Of a DNA stretch of 10,000 bases, positions 1-7,261 are shown piece by piece. The notes beneath the pieces were generated by a model. That model worked only from the letters and a program-made list of their open reading frames with translations, was not told the DNA's origin and searched no databases. The DNA is taken from contig VSJD01000185.1 in NCBI GenBank assembly GCA_008636095.1, positions 1 to 10,000 on the forward strand, read 5' to 3'. Source of the stretch: Kiritimatiellota bacterium (GTDB lineage Bacteria > Verrucomicrobiota > Kiritimatiellia > JAAZAB01). Position numbers and translations under genes: made by a program. The first letter of the stretch is position 1, and every line of letters starts with the position of its first letter.

Positions 1-111
1 TATATACATCACGCAGCCTCTTTCAACTGGCTTTTCCGGATGTGCCCTGCTATATTTAAAACTGCTGTGATCGCGCTTGCGGGCCTGCCCGAGCCCGACT
101 TCAGTAACAGA

Positions 112-232
112 TTAGGGGCAAGTCTCAATTTTAAATAAATCAACAAGTGAGAGCAAGCCTACTGGTGACGCATGTTGGTGACGCATGTCAGACATGTAAG
201 ATTAATTATTGAAAATTGAGACTTGACCCTAA
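112..232. mobile_element. MITE-like element with 29-bp terminal inverted repeats
   Basis: The segment has near-perfect inverted ends. Bases 112-140 match the reverse complement of 204-232 at 26 of 29 positions, with a shared core reading caagtctcaatttt. The 63-bp interior codes for nothing. It holds a 13-bp exact tandem duplication (163-175 and 176-188) and a 13-bp perfect palindrome (184-196). Small size, inverted ends and no coding capacity fit a non-autonomous element or a REP-like repeat mobilised in trans. No clear target-site duplication flanks it. As RNA it would fold into one long hairpin, so it could also end transcription from the left. The flanks (1-111 and 233-342) show no supported gene. 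Confidence 0.7.
163..188. repeat. Two tandem copies of a 13-bp repeat
   Basis: The unit tggtgacgcatgt occurs twice back to back (163-175, 176-188) inside the inverted-repeat element at 112-232. With only two copies and no spacer it is not a CRISPR array. It overlaps a small perfect palindrome (184-196, catgtc-a-gacatg), which could be a protein-binding site or a replication-slippage product. Confidence 0.75.
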
Positions 233-342
233 CATCCTCTGCTGAGATGAGGAAAAAATCTGATCCTCAAGGGGAAATGTAAAACCTGCGGGAAAAATGT
301 TTGTAGAGTCGTTGAGCCTGAAAACGAATAAAAGGACACTCA

Positions 343-1020
343 ATGAAAAAATCACTCATGCCCATTTTTATCCTGGGCTCATTATTGATCAACACCATCG
401 GCTTGGCTGATGAAACCAACCTGATGAAGGGAAAGGAAAATATGAAAGACAACAAAATATCCTTAGGAGCAGAAGTTAAACCAATGGCACCGGCCTGGGT
501 CATCGGCTCTTACGATAAAGCCGGAAAAGCCAATATGATGACCGCTGCCTGGGTCGGAATCTGCTGTTCTAAGCCACCTTGCGTTTCAATTGCCCTCAGG
601 AAGGCTACCTACACCCATACCAACATTATGGAACGAAAAGCCTTCACGGTGAATATTCCCTCCAAGAATTATATGAAAGAAACGGACTATTTCGGGTTGG
701 TATCAGGTAGAAATGTTGATAAACTTTCAGCCACAGGACTCACCCCTATCAAAGGTGAAAAGGTTGATGCTCCTTATCTCAAAGAGTTCCCGGTTGCCAT
801 GGAGTGCAAGGTAATCAATATCATTGAGGCTGGGTCGCACACCATGTTTATTGGGGAAATTATGGACGTCAAGGCGGATAAATCCATGGTAGATGAAAAC
901 AATTCCCTGTTGCCTTGTGGGTTGTTGTTTAACCCGACAACTCGTGACTACTATGGAGTTGGGGAACAATTAGGCAAAGCGTTTACTACCGGGAAAGAAA
1001 TCCTTAACAAGAAGAAATAG
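343..1020 (+). CDS. Flavoredoxin-like flavin reductase family protein with N-terminal signal-like sequence
   Basis: This is a 225-residue protein of the FMN-binding split-barrel (flavin reductase/flavoredoxin) family, expected to bind FMN and pass electrons between a reduced nucleotide or a redox protein and an acceptor. The family pattern is visible from about residue 48: PAWVIGSYD, the TAAWVGICCSKPP segment (67-79), DYFGLVSG (115-122), DK at 126-127, and GSHTMFIGEI (164-173). Residues 1-22 form a Sec-like signal (MKK, a hydrophobic run, possible cleavage after GLA at 20-22), which is unusual because most relatives are cytoplasmic. The start at 343 has AAAGGA upstream. A second ATG at 442 (residue 34) has GGGAAAGGA four bases ahead and marks the usual family start, so two forms are possible. 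The gene stands alone and its codons are visibly A+T-richer than those of genes to the right, suggesting transfer. The family call is firm; the physiological partner is unknown. Confidence 0.88.
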   Translation: MKKSLMPIFILGSLLINTIGLADETNLMKGKENMKDNKISLGAEVKPMAPAWVIGSYDKAGKANMMTAAWVGICCSKPPCVSIALRKATYTHTNIMERKAFTVNIPSKNYMKETDYFGLVSGRNVDKLSATGLTPIKGEKVDAPYLKEFPVAMECKVINIIEAGSHTMFIGEIMDVKADKSMVDENNSLLPCGLLFNPTTRDYYGVGEQLGKAFTTGKEILNKKK

Positions 1021-1022
1021 TC

Positions 1023-1154
1023 CATCTTCCGGCTGCATCCGTGATTTCCGGTTTGACCTTCTGCTGCGGCGGGTATAGCCTTTAATCTCAAGAATGTATT
1101 GTCCGTAAGTAAGTGAGTAATGGGGAACCAGGCGTCGCCTGCAGCCGGAAGATG
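1023..1154. repeat. Segment bounded by a 15-bp perfect inverted repeat
   Basis: Bases 1023-1037 (catcttccggctgca) are the exact reverse complement of 1140-1154, leaving a 102-bp interior. The first arm begins only two bases after the flavin reductase stop codon. Possible explanations are a small mobile or REP-type element, or a long-range RNA hairpin in the 3' untranslated region. Most of the gap between the flavin reductase and the nuclease-like gene is this structure. I see no gene in it. Confidence 0.55.
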
Positions 1155-1215
1155 TCCGACAGATAACAGGGATTGAATCACGCGTCCGCATGATCATCCC
1201 TAGGTGAATGACGGC

Positions 1216-1833
1216 GTGAAACCAACAGTACTCGTAGCCTTAGTATTCGGATTGCTTCTGGCCGGACAGGTGCTCGTGGCGCAGACGGCGGTAACCGGCA
1301 AGGTGATACAGATTACGTCGGGCGACACGTTCACGCTCCTGAATGTCCGCCAGCGTCCCTACACAGAGCAGGATGTTGTGGAACCGTGGGGCTTTGGAGA
1401 AGAACTTGACCTGAACCCGCCGCCGGACGAGACGCCCACCATCATCCATCTGGCGGGAATCGACGCACCAGAAAAGGATCAGCCCTATGGAGACACGTCC
1501 AGGCAAAAGCTTGGCGCTACGCTTCTGGGCCGTGTCGTGCGGGTGACGTATTTCGAAAAAGACCGGTTCAATCATATCGTCGGCACGGTATACATAGGCG
1601 ACCGATGGATCAACGAGGATGTTCTGGCTGAAGGCTGCGCCTGGCATGACAAACGGTATTCAGACGACGACGAACTGGATACAGCGGAGCAACAGGCCCG
1701 GGCCCGGCGCCTCGGGCTGTGGGCCGAAGCACAGCCTGTTGAGCCGTGGAAATGGCGGCAAACACACCAGATCGCCACGCCGGAATACACGGAACAGGAG
1801 GGGCAAGCCATTCCCGGCGCAGACGGAAAGTGA
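1216..1833 (+). CDS. Exported staphylococcal nuclease-like (SNase/TNase) protein with altered catalytic arginines
   Basis: The protein has a signal peptide (hydrophobic core, likely cleavage after VLVA) followed by an SNase-fold OB domain, whose family members cut DNA or RNA using calcium. Numbered from GTG 1216, the visible family features are GDT (D37), GIDAPE (D83, E86), then DRWINEDVLAEG and the RRLGLW helix. The position of catalytic Arg35 of staphylococcal nuclease, five residues before the GIDAPE aspartate, is His78. The Arg87 position, in the DRFNHIVG segment, is His120. About 25 extra residues rich in Pro, Glu and Asp sit between the GDT strand and GIDAPE. GTG 1216 is chosen because AGGTGA lies eight bases upstream; an in-frame GTG at 1204 would add four residues and lacks a ribosome site. 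It stands alone between two repeat-bounded segments. The fold is clear, but nuclease activity is uncertain because of the two changes. Confidence 0.87.
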   Translation: MKPTVLVALVFGLLLAGQVLVAQTAVTGKVIQITSGDTFTLLNVRQRPYTEQDVVEPWGFGEELDLNPPPDETPTIIHLAGIDAPEKDQPYGDTSRQKLGATLLGRVVRVTYFEKDRFNHIVGTVYIGDRWINEDVLAEGCAWHDKRYSDDDELDTAEQQARARRLGLWAEAQPVEPWKWRQTHQIATPEYTEQEGQAIPGADGK

Positions 1834-1850
1834 GTCTGGATAGGGGTCGA

Positions 1851-2063
1851 GTCTCGAGTGGCTGTTGAAATACTGCTTCTCCGGTCATTCAAAGCAGAGC
1901 GCCCTCCAGAAGCGGGTCCACCTCCGGTGGAAAGAATCTCCTAATCGCAGATTTGGGCCATTTTTAGATCCCTCGACTTCGCTCCTGCCGTCGCTAAAGC
2001 TATGGCAGGCAGGCGGAATGACCTTTACAGGCGATAATGACTTTTTCAACAGCCACTCGAGAC
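1851..2063. mobile_element. MITE-like element with perfect 20-bp terminal inverted repeats
   Basis: Bases 1851-1870 are the exact reverse complement of 2044-2063; the shared end begins gtctcgagtggctg. The 213-bp segment encodes nothing recognisable. It contains a six-pair hairpin with a three-base loop (1917-1931) and a second imperfect palindrome around ctgcc...ggcag near 1987-2010. The structure suggests a non-autonomous transposable element unrelated in sequence to the one at 112-232. No target duplication is obvious. It fills most of the non-coding stretch between the nuclease-like gene and the small minus-strand frame. Confidence 0.7.
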
Positions 2064-2116
2064 ATGCCCCCGTTTGTTCTCTGTTTTAGCCGACCAGATT
2101 TTTCCATGGATGGTCC

Positions 2117-2323
2117 TCAGCCACAATGTCGTTCTTCACCAAGTTGATTTGTCCAATACTCGCTCTCGGGTAAGTACGCAAACCACGTTTCGGCCTTTGG
2201 CTGTAGCAAAAAACCGTTTCGGGCCAGGAGAGCAATGGCATCCGTCCCTTTCTCAAGAACGGCATCAGGGAAGCCTTTTACAATCAGCCGGCGCCCGATG
2301 CTTTCAGGAGCCGACGCCTTCAT
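2117..2323 (-). CDS. Hypothetical 68-residue protein, last frame of the minus-strand operon
   Basis: I do not recognise this protein. It is a 68-residue soluble frame with a mixed, protein-like composition, including SIGRRLIVKGFPDAVLEKG and WFAYLPESEYW, and no membrane segment or cysteine pattern. It starts 30 bases after the M23-like gene stops, on the same strand, with no ribosome site ahead of its ATG. The ten codons between the two genes contain no stop and lie in the same frame as the upstream gene. It could therefore be a separate small gene, a decayed remnant, or a tail reached only by read-through of the TAA at 2354. The repeat-bounded element at 1851-2063 begins 54 bases beyond its stop. 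Confidence 0.45.
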   Translation of the reverse strand: MKASAPESIGRRLIVKGFPDAVLEKGTDAIALLARNGFLLQPKAETWFAYLPESEYWTNQLGEERHCG

Positions 2324-2353
2324 GGCATTAAACGAGTGAAAACCGATTGATGT

Positions 2354-3028
2354 TTAGTGTTTGCCGAGCACAAGCAGCGTAGGATCTGGATAATCATGGT
2401 GCAGTCTGTCGAAGAAGCGGGGAGGGCCGTAGCCATCCAGTTCCTCAAACCGTTCCGTCAGGATGTCATCGAAGAGGGCTTTGCGGATGGCTTGCACGTG
2501 CAGATGGGGGTACCAGTTTCCGTTGCTCGGCGGATCGTCAACTTCAGCCATTATCTCGCCAGGCAGGACGGGTTGCCCAACCAGGCAACGCACCGCGCGG
2601 ATATGAGCGTAGATCAATAGAATAGGTTCGCTGTCATGCTGCAAGGGTACGAGAAAAATACGCGTGCCCCATCCGCCCGCTTGATCGCTGTCGGTATCAA
2701 TGAGCATCACGCGCGCCTCGAGCGTGGCGGTCACAAGCGTGCCGGATGGCGCGTTGAGGTCCAGGCCGAGATGCAGGTAATTGCCGGTGCGGTCAAGATA
2801 ACTGCCCGCCCAGACATGCCGACGATCCTCTAGGTAGCCGCCATAGGACCATTCCCAGCCGCGTGCGCGCTGCGCTTTGCCAATCTCTTCGCGGCAGAAG
2901 ATCGGGTCAAGAAAAGGATTGGTTTCCTTCGCATCGGGACAGTTCTTGCGCCATTCTACCGCCAAAGCGTCCAGCTCCAGCTCGCCGCAGGGCGTTTCCG
3001 CTAATCCGGGGAATACACAAGGACTCAT
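2354..3028 (-). CDS. Cytoplasmic M23/LytM-type metallopeptidase-like protein
   Basis: The 224-residue protein has an M23 (LytM/glycyl-glycine endopeptidase) domain over about residues 70-185. The three zinc-ligand positions are present (H86 and D90 in HLGLD, H177 in PHLHVQ), as are both catalytic histidines (H142 in YAHI, H175). The HLGLDLNAPSGT stretch resembles M23 modules found fused to phosphotransferase and class III aminotransferase domains in some bacteria, more than secreted cell-wall hydrolases. There is no signal peptide or membrane segment, so it should be cytoplasmic, where peptidoglycan is not the likely substrate. The chain ends at a PDPTLLVLG segment where those fusions would continue into another domain. 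The start codon overlaps the stop of the ATPase/GNAT gene as ATGA (3025-3028), indicating translational coupling and joint function. The family call is strong; the substrate is unknown. Confidence 0.87.
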   Translation of the reverse strand: MSPCVFPGLAETPCGELELDALAVEWRKNCPDAKETNPFLDPIFCREEIGKAQRARGWEWSYGGYLEDRRHVWAGSYLDRTGNYLHLGLDLNAPSGTLVTATLEARVMLIDTDSDQAGGWGTRIFLVPLQHDSEPILLIYAHIRAVRCLVGQPVLPGEIMAEVDDPPSNGNWYPHLHVQAIRKALFDDILTERFEELDGYGPPRFFDRLHHDYPDPTLLVLGKH

Positions 3029-4518
3029 AGATTCTCGTTTGGGTCGTGCGCCCGGATATATGCGAGTATCTCCTTCGCCATATCGGAATAGGCTGATATT
3101 TTTTCGTAGTGCAGATCAACGTTGTTCAGATACTGAAGGATGAGGGTGTCGCCATTGCGTGCATGCGGCAAAATGCCCGCGAAAAAGAAGCCTGCCCGCT
3201 CGATTTCTTCAACAAGGAAAAAGGTGGCCGGATGCTGCAGCGGAAGGAACAGATTCAAAGAAGCCATTTTCATCAGGCAGTATTTACGCAACAGGCGGCG
3301 CACGTCGCGTGCGGATTCCGCGCCGTAGCACTTGAGAAAGATCTCGATGCATCCTTCGGTCGCATTTTCGCAGCAATGGATATCGGACGGGCCGGAAAGC
3401 CCTTCCAGCACGGATCGTTCCGGCACGACATAATCATGCTCGGCGCCGATGTTGCGGTACAACTTCTCTACCATCGCACGGTGATGCGCCGGCGGATAGA
3501 GGGTGAGCCGTTGGGGCGGAACGAGATATTTAAAGCTCATCACCACGCTGATGCGTTGCGAGGGGTCACCCGGTATACCCTTGAATTTCCAGCTTTCCGG
3601 ACTGGTCGCAACTTGGATGCCACAATCATTGATGCCGTAGCGCGCCATGGTTTTCTGGGTGAAGACATGGTTCGCAACCGCGTAGGCGTAGAGTCCATCC
3701 ATGCGGCGCGGCTTTGGCAGGCTGAACAAATACTCCATCATGCGGTTGAAAATGCCCTGCCCCCGGTATTCCACGTTAACAAACACAAAGGTCAATTCTG
3801 CGATTTCGTCCCCAGATTCCTGGTAGAGCAGCGCTGCATGTCCCATGAATACGTTTTCTTTTGTGACCGCCACCACGGAAACCATCTGGCCGGAATGATT
3901 CAGCTCGATAATCTTTTTCGGCGAATAGATGTGGTCATCGAAAAAACTGTAGCCATGTGATTTAAAGGCGCAACGGGAAACTTCGATCGCCTCATTATCG
4001 CGCATGAGTCGCACTTCGTAGTCCAGCTTCTCCTTGACGACTTCTGGCGCGGCAACATTTCGGCGCGGCTGGGGCGCATCAACCGGCGGATCTTCGCCTT
4101 CCTGCAAATATTTAATCAACACTGTTTCCTTGCCTGCCGGTCCGCGGTTGACAAACGAACAGTCATCCACCAGCGAGCGAATCAAAAACATTCCCAGCCC
4201 CGCGAAGTTGTCGTCCTTGACGCCACCTGCGGGGCTGTACACAGGCACCTGACCCGGATCAAAGGGAATGCCTTTATCTTTGATCGTCACGCGCAAACCA
4301 CGCGGAATCTGTTCGCATAGAATTTCGAAAGTGTCACTTTCTTCCTCATCAAAGGCGTGTTTAATGACATTGGCAATGGATTCTTCCGCGGCCAATTCGA
4401 GTTGCCCCAATGCGCTGCCGCTGAACCCAGTACGTTCGGCGACTGTGCGGATGAAAGCCTGGGCGATTGGCAAATAGTGCAGGTCGTTGGGCAATTTCAA
4501 TTGTAGCGGAGTGGACAT
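3025..4518 (-). CDS. RsbW-type ATP-binding domain fused to GNAT-like acetyltransferase domains
   Basis: This 497-residue protein joins an N-terminal HATPase domain of the anti-sigma-factor kinase (RsbW/SpoIIAB) type, about residues 1-140, to acetyltransferase-like regions. Visible ATP-site motifs are the N box ELAAEESIANVIKHAF (asparagine at residue 50), DKGIPFDP (81-88) and FAGLGMFLIRSLVDD (105-119). A GNAT domain follows at about 168-290 with the VEYRGQGIFNRMM segment. The C-terminal third, ending in an ILQYLNNVDL strand and a helical tail, looks like a second, degenerate GNAT fold. Start 4518 is chosen because GGAGGA lies four bases upstream; the frame stays open to an ATG at 4557 without such a site. 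It leads the operon containing the M23-like gene. No anti-anti-sigma partner or sigma factor is in the window, so the regulatory target is unknown. The fusion suggests a sensor controlling, or controlled by, acetylation. Confidence 0.85.
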   Translation of the reverse strand: MSTPLQLKLPNDLHYLPIAQAFIRTVAERTGFSGSALGQLELAAEESIANVIKHAFDEEESDTFEILCEQIPRGLRVTIKDKGIPFDPGQVPVYSPAGGVKDDNFAGLGMFLIRSLVDDCSFVNRGPAGKETVLIKYLQEGEDPPVDAPQPRRNVAAPEVVKEKLDYEVRLMRDNEAIEVSRCAFKSHGYSFFDDHIYSPKKIIELNHSGQMVSVVAVTKENVFMGHAALLYQESGDEIAELTFVFVNVEYRGQGIFNRMMEYLFSLPKPRRMDGLYAYAVANHVFTQKTMARYGINDCGIQVATSPESWKFKGIPGDPSQRISVVMSFKYLVPPQRLTLYPPAHHRAMVEKLYRNIGAEHDYVVPERSVLEGLSGPSDIHCCENATEGCIEIFLKCYGAESARDVRRLLRKYCLMKMASLNLFLPLQHPATFFLVEEIERAGFFFAGILPHARNGDTLILQYLNNVDLHYEKISAYSDMAKEILAYIRAHDPNENL

Positions 4519-4562
4519 GGTATCCTCCATTTTGACTAAATATGATTTACTTGCCAATATAA

Positions 4563-4591
4563 GAAATACACTAGAATACAGGAAATGTAAA
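4563..4591 (-). promoter_or_regulatory. Candidate promoter for the ATPase/GNAT - M23 operon
   Basis: Read on the minus strand, TTTACA (4586-4591) and TATTTC (4563-4568) are separated by 17 bases in an A+T-rich stretch 45 bases ahead of the chosen ATG at 4518. The -35 is fair and the -10 is weak. Placement between the tRNA gene and the operon makes a promoter here likely, but the exact boxes are uncertain. Confidence 0.3.
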
Positions 4592-4780
4592 TTTAGATTT
4601 TCTTGGATTTTCTGGCCTTGTCTGCTGTATAAATAGCTTCACAAAAATTAGGCGCAGGGGGTCATTTGGTGGCACAGGCTGTCACTGTCGAGACTTCAGG
4701 CAATACTGCGGAAGAGCCTGAAAACAAAGGGCAGAGTCACGATTTGGCACGAGGAGGCACAGACTGTCAAAAGTCACAAG

Positions 4781-4854
4781 TGGTTGCCGGACTAGGATTT
4801 GAACCTAGACAAACAGATTCAGAGTCTGTTGTGCTACCATTACACAATCCGGCA
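4781..4854 (-). tRNA. tRNA-Gln, anticodon CTG
   Basis: The minus strand folds as a full cloverleaf. The acceptor stem tgccgga/tccggca is perfect and begins with U1-A72, as in known glutamine tRNAs. A short D stem gtg/cac encloses taatggtag. The anticodon stem acaga/tctgt closes the loop ctctgaa, with CTG at 4820-4822. The T arm is ctagg/cctag around ttcaaat. The discriminator is A (4784) and CCA is encoded in the genome (4781-4783). It decodes CAG. It lies upstream of the ATPase/GNAT operon on the same strand and has its own promoter. Confidence 0.96.
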
Positions 4855-4895
4855 ATCGATGCGCTGGCTCCCTTTTTCGGTAACCAGCGGGTCCT

Positions 4896-4923
4896 ACTAT
4901 AATGGGCGCAATTTGAGGGTCAA
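4896..4923 (-). promoter_or_regulatory. Sigma70-type promoter of the tRNA-Gln gene
   Basis: Read on the minus strand, TTGACC (4918-4923) is followed after 16 bases by TATAGT (4896-4901). Transcription would begin near 4889, about 35 bases ahead of the mature tRNA 5' end. The leader contains a six-pair hairpin (cgctgg/ccagcg, 4862-4867 with 4884-4889). This is the best promoter match in the window. Confidence 0.65.
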
Positions 4924-4954
4924 GGTTTTTTCGCTTACGCCCCCACCCGGCAGG

Positions 4955-4963
4955 TGCTATGAT
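4955..4963 (+). promoter_or_regulatory. Extended -10 promoter ahead of the cysteine-rich protein gene
   Basis: TGCTATGAT (4955-4963) matches the extended -10 form TGnTATAAT with one mismatch; no good -35 is seen. The predicted transcription start falls at about 4970, which is the A of the ATG of the next gene. The messenger could therefore be leaderless or nearly so. An overlapping GATAAT (4961-4966) would shift the start by about three bases. Confidence 0.4.
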
Positions 4964-4969
4964 AATAAC

Positions 4970-5235
4970 ATGCGCTATACTCCGAAGCCGATTCGCCGGT
5001 GCAACACCTGCCTGTTGAATCTGGGCACGACCTGCTGGAAATTCGCCTGCCCGCGCCGGGAATGGGAACGGGGACGATGCTTTGGGTTCGAGGAAGACGA
5101 GCTGTACCGGCAATTCCACGCATGGCAGGAGGCGCCGCACGTGAAAACGGCCAAGCAACTGCGCCGCGAAGCTTTCCGTCAGACCCCTTCCGTTTCGCGT
5201 GTACACCACTTCCGCAAAGCGCGCACCAAGCATAA

Positions 5236-5239
<4 letters not shown>
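4970..5239 (+). CDS. Small cysteine-rich basic protein of unknown function, coupled to hflX
   Basis: I do not recognise the family of this 89-residue protein. The N-terminal half has five cysteines, C11-x2-C14-x7-C22-x4-C27-x9-C37, spaced as in a zinc-binding or possibly iron-sulfur-binding knuckle. It is followed by an acidic EEDELY patch, a tryptophan-containing helix, and a very basic tail (RREAFRQ ... HHFRKARTKHK) that suggests nucleic acid or ribosome contact. There is no signal peptide. ATG 4970 is chosen because upstream codons would run into the tRNA-Gln gene and its promoter. The only ribosome-site-like sequence (AGGTG) is 13 bases away, which is too far. Its TGA overlaps the hflX start as ATGATG (5236-5241), so the two are translationally coupled and probably act in one process. 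The gene is likely real; the function is inferred only from context. Confidence 0.75.
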
Positions 5240-6432
<1,193 letters not shown>

Positions 6433-6465
6433 TGACTCGATCCCGATGGGGTAAAGCCGCGCGTT

Positions 6466-6480
6466 CTGTCATCGTGACAG
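6466..6480. other. Small perfect hairpin between hflX and the nuclease gene
   Basis: The sequence ctgtca-tcg-tgacag forms a six-pair stem with a three-base loop. It lies in the 236-base gap between hflX and the bifunctional nuclease gene. The symmetry would suit an operator or a weak RNA hairpin. No T-run follows. Confidence 0.3.
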
Positions 6481-6499
6481 TCGTCTATAACTCTCCATA

Positions 6500-6644
6500 T
6501 AGGCGGGTAACGTCAAATGATGCTTGTCAAACAAGTTGTGCCGGAGTAAATAATCCATAACAGCCCTGATCGCCTTCGGCGCCACCGTAGGCGGGTAAAC
6601 TTTGGATCGATCAGGCCACATCAACCATTAACCATCAACCATTT
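6500..6644. repeat. Short direct repeats in the hflX - nuclease gap
   Basis: The 11-mer taggcgggtaa occurs at 6500-6510 and again at 6588-6598. Just downstream, 6621-6644 is a run of related units (caacc-att, aacc-at, caacc-att). Between them, TTGTCA (6524-6529) could be a -35 box with the A+T-rich stretch taaataat (6547-6554) as a weak -10, which would give the nuclease gene its own promoter. The repeats look like dispersed genomic repeats rather than binding sites, but this cannot be settled from one window. Confidence 0.4.
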
Positions 6645-6668
6645 CCAATCTGTCATAGGGGTGTATTT

Positions 6669-7232
6669 ATGATTCTCGTCAACATCATGAACGTATCGCT
6701 TTCGAACATGGGGTTCGTGGTCTTCCTGCGGAGCGGGGCCGATACCGACAAACGCACCCTGCCTATTTTCATCGGCGCCCCGGAAGCCCAGGCCATCGCT
6801 CTGCACCTGGATCGCGTGACCATACCGCGACCCCTGACCCATGACCTGCTGAAAACCGTCATGGATAATATTGAGTGCCGCATGAAGCGGGCGGAAATCT
6901 GCGCCCTGCGAGAAAACACGTTTTTCGCCAAACTGATCCTGGAATGGAACGGCGTGGAATCGGAAATTGATGCCCGCCCCAGCGACGCCATCGCCATGGC
7001 CCTGCGCTTCACGGCCCCCATTTACGTGGCGGAAGAGGTCATGGAGGCGGCGGGCGTTATCCTCAATGAAACGACCGAGGGTGGAACGGGCCCAAACACT
7101 GAGCCGCCGAGCCACCGCCTTGCACCGGCTGAAGCCCTGAAACAGAAACTTGCCAAGGCCGTGGCCGAAGAACGGTACGAGGATGCCGCCGCCCTGCGGG
7201 ATGAATTAAAAAAGCTGTCGCAGACGAATTAG
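6669..7232 (+). CDS. Bifunctional nuclease (BFN/DUF151) domain protein with C-terminal UVR motif
   Basis: The 187-residue protein has a bifunctional nuclease (BFN, formerly DUF151) domain over about residues 1-130. It is marked by LPIFIGAPEAQAIALHL (31-47), the LTHDLLKTVMDNI helix (56-68) and DARPSDAIAMALR (101-113). A 25-residue polar linker leads to a UVR motif (about 155-183, EALKQKLAKAVAEERYEDAAALRDEL), the helical hairpin found in UvrB, UvrC and ClpC-type proteins. Some BFN-domain proteins are reported to cut both DNA and RNA; the UVR motif suggests docking to a partner. No signal peptide is present. AGGGG lies seven bases ahead of the ATG. It follows hflX on the same strand after a 236-base gap and may be transcribed separately. 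The family and domain order are clear; the physiological role is not established here. Confidence 0.93.
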   Translation: MILVNIMNVSLSNMGFVVFLRSGADTDKRTLPIFIGAPEAQAIALHLDRVTIPRPLTHDLLKTVMDNIECRMKRAEICALRENTFFAKLILEWNGVESEIDARPSDAIAMALRFTAPIYVAEEVMEAAGVILNETTEGGTGPNTEPPSHRLAPAEALKQKLAKAVAEERYEDAAALRDELKKLSQTN

Positions 7233-7261
7233 CCCGGGAAATGGAGTATGGGGGTTTGGGT

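Noticed and set aside
1..138. Open frame of 45 codons on the + strand running in from the left edge
   Set aside because: It ends inside the inverted-repeat element, has no recognisable protein features, and an open run of this length is common by chance.
163..188. CRISPR-like repeat
   Set aside because: Only two 13-bp copies exist, with no spacer between them.
3109..3960. Long + strand open frame of 283 codons opposite the ATPase/GNAT gene
   Set aside because: The minus-strand gene has clear ATPase and GNAT motifs over the same bases. The + strand product has no recognisable domain and is an antisense shadow.
4671..4769. Direct repeat of ggcacag/actgtca-type sequence (4671-4684 and 4756-4769) and a seven-pair inverted repeat (4695-4701 with 4716-4722)
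   Set aside because: They are short and imperfect or lack a T-run. They could reflect a repeat or a tRNA-distal structure, but I cannot assign a role to either.
4781..4854. tRNA-Gln as an integration site for a genomic island
   Set aside because: tRNA genes are common integration sites, but I found no integrase gene and no direct copy of the tRNA 3' end elsewhere in the window.
4799..4969. Upstream extension of the cysteine-rich protein
   Set aside because: It would run through the tRNA-Gln gene and its promoter; ATG 4970 is the sensible start.
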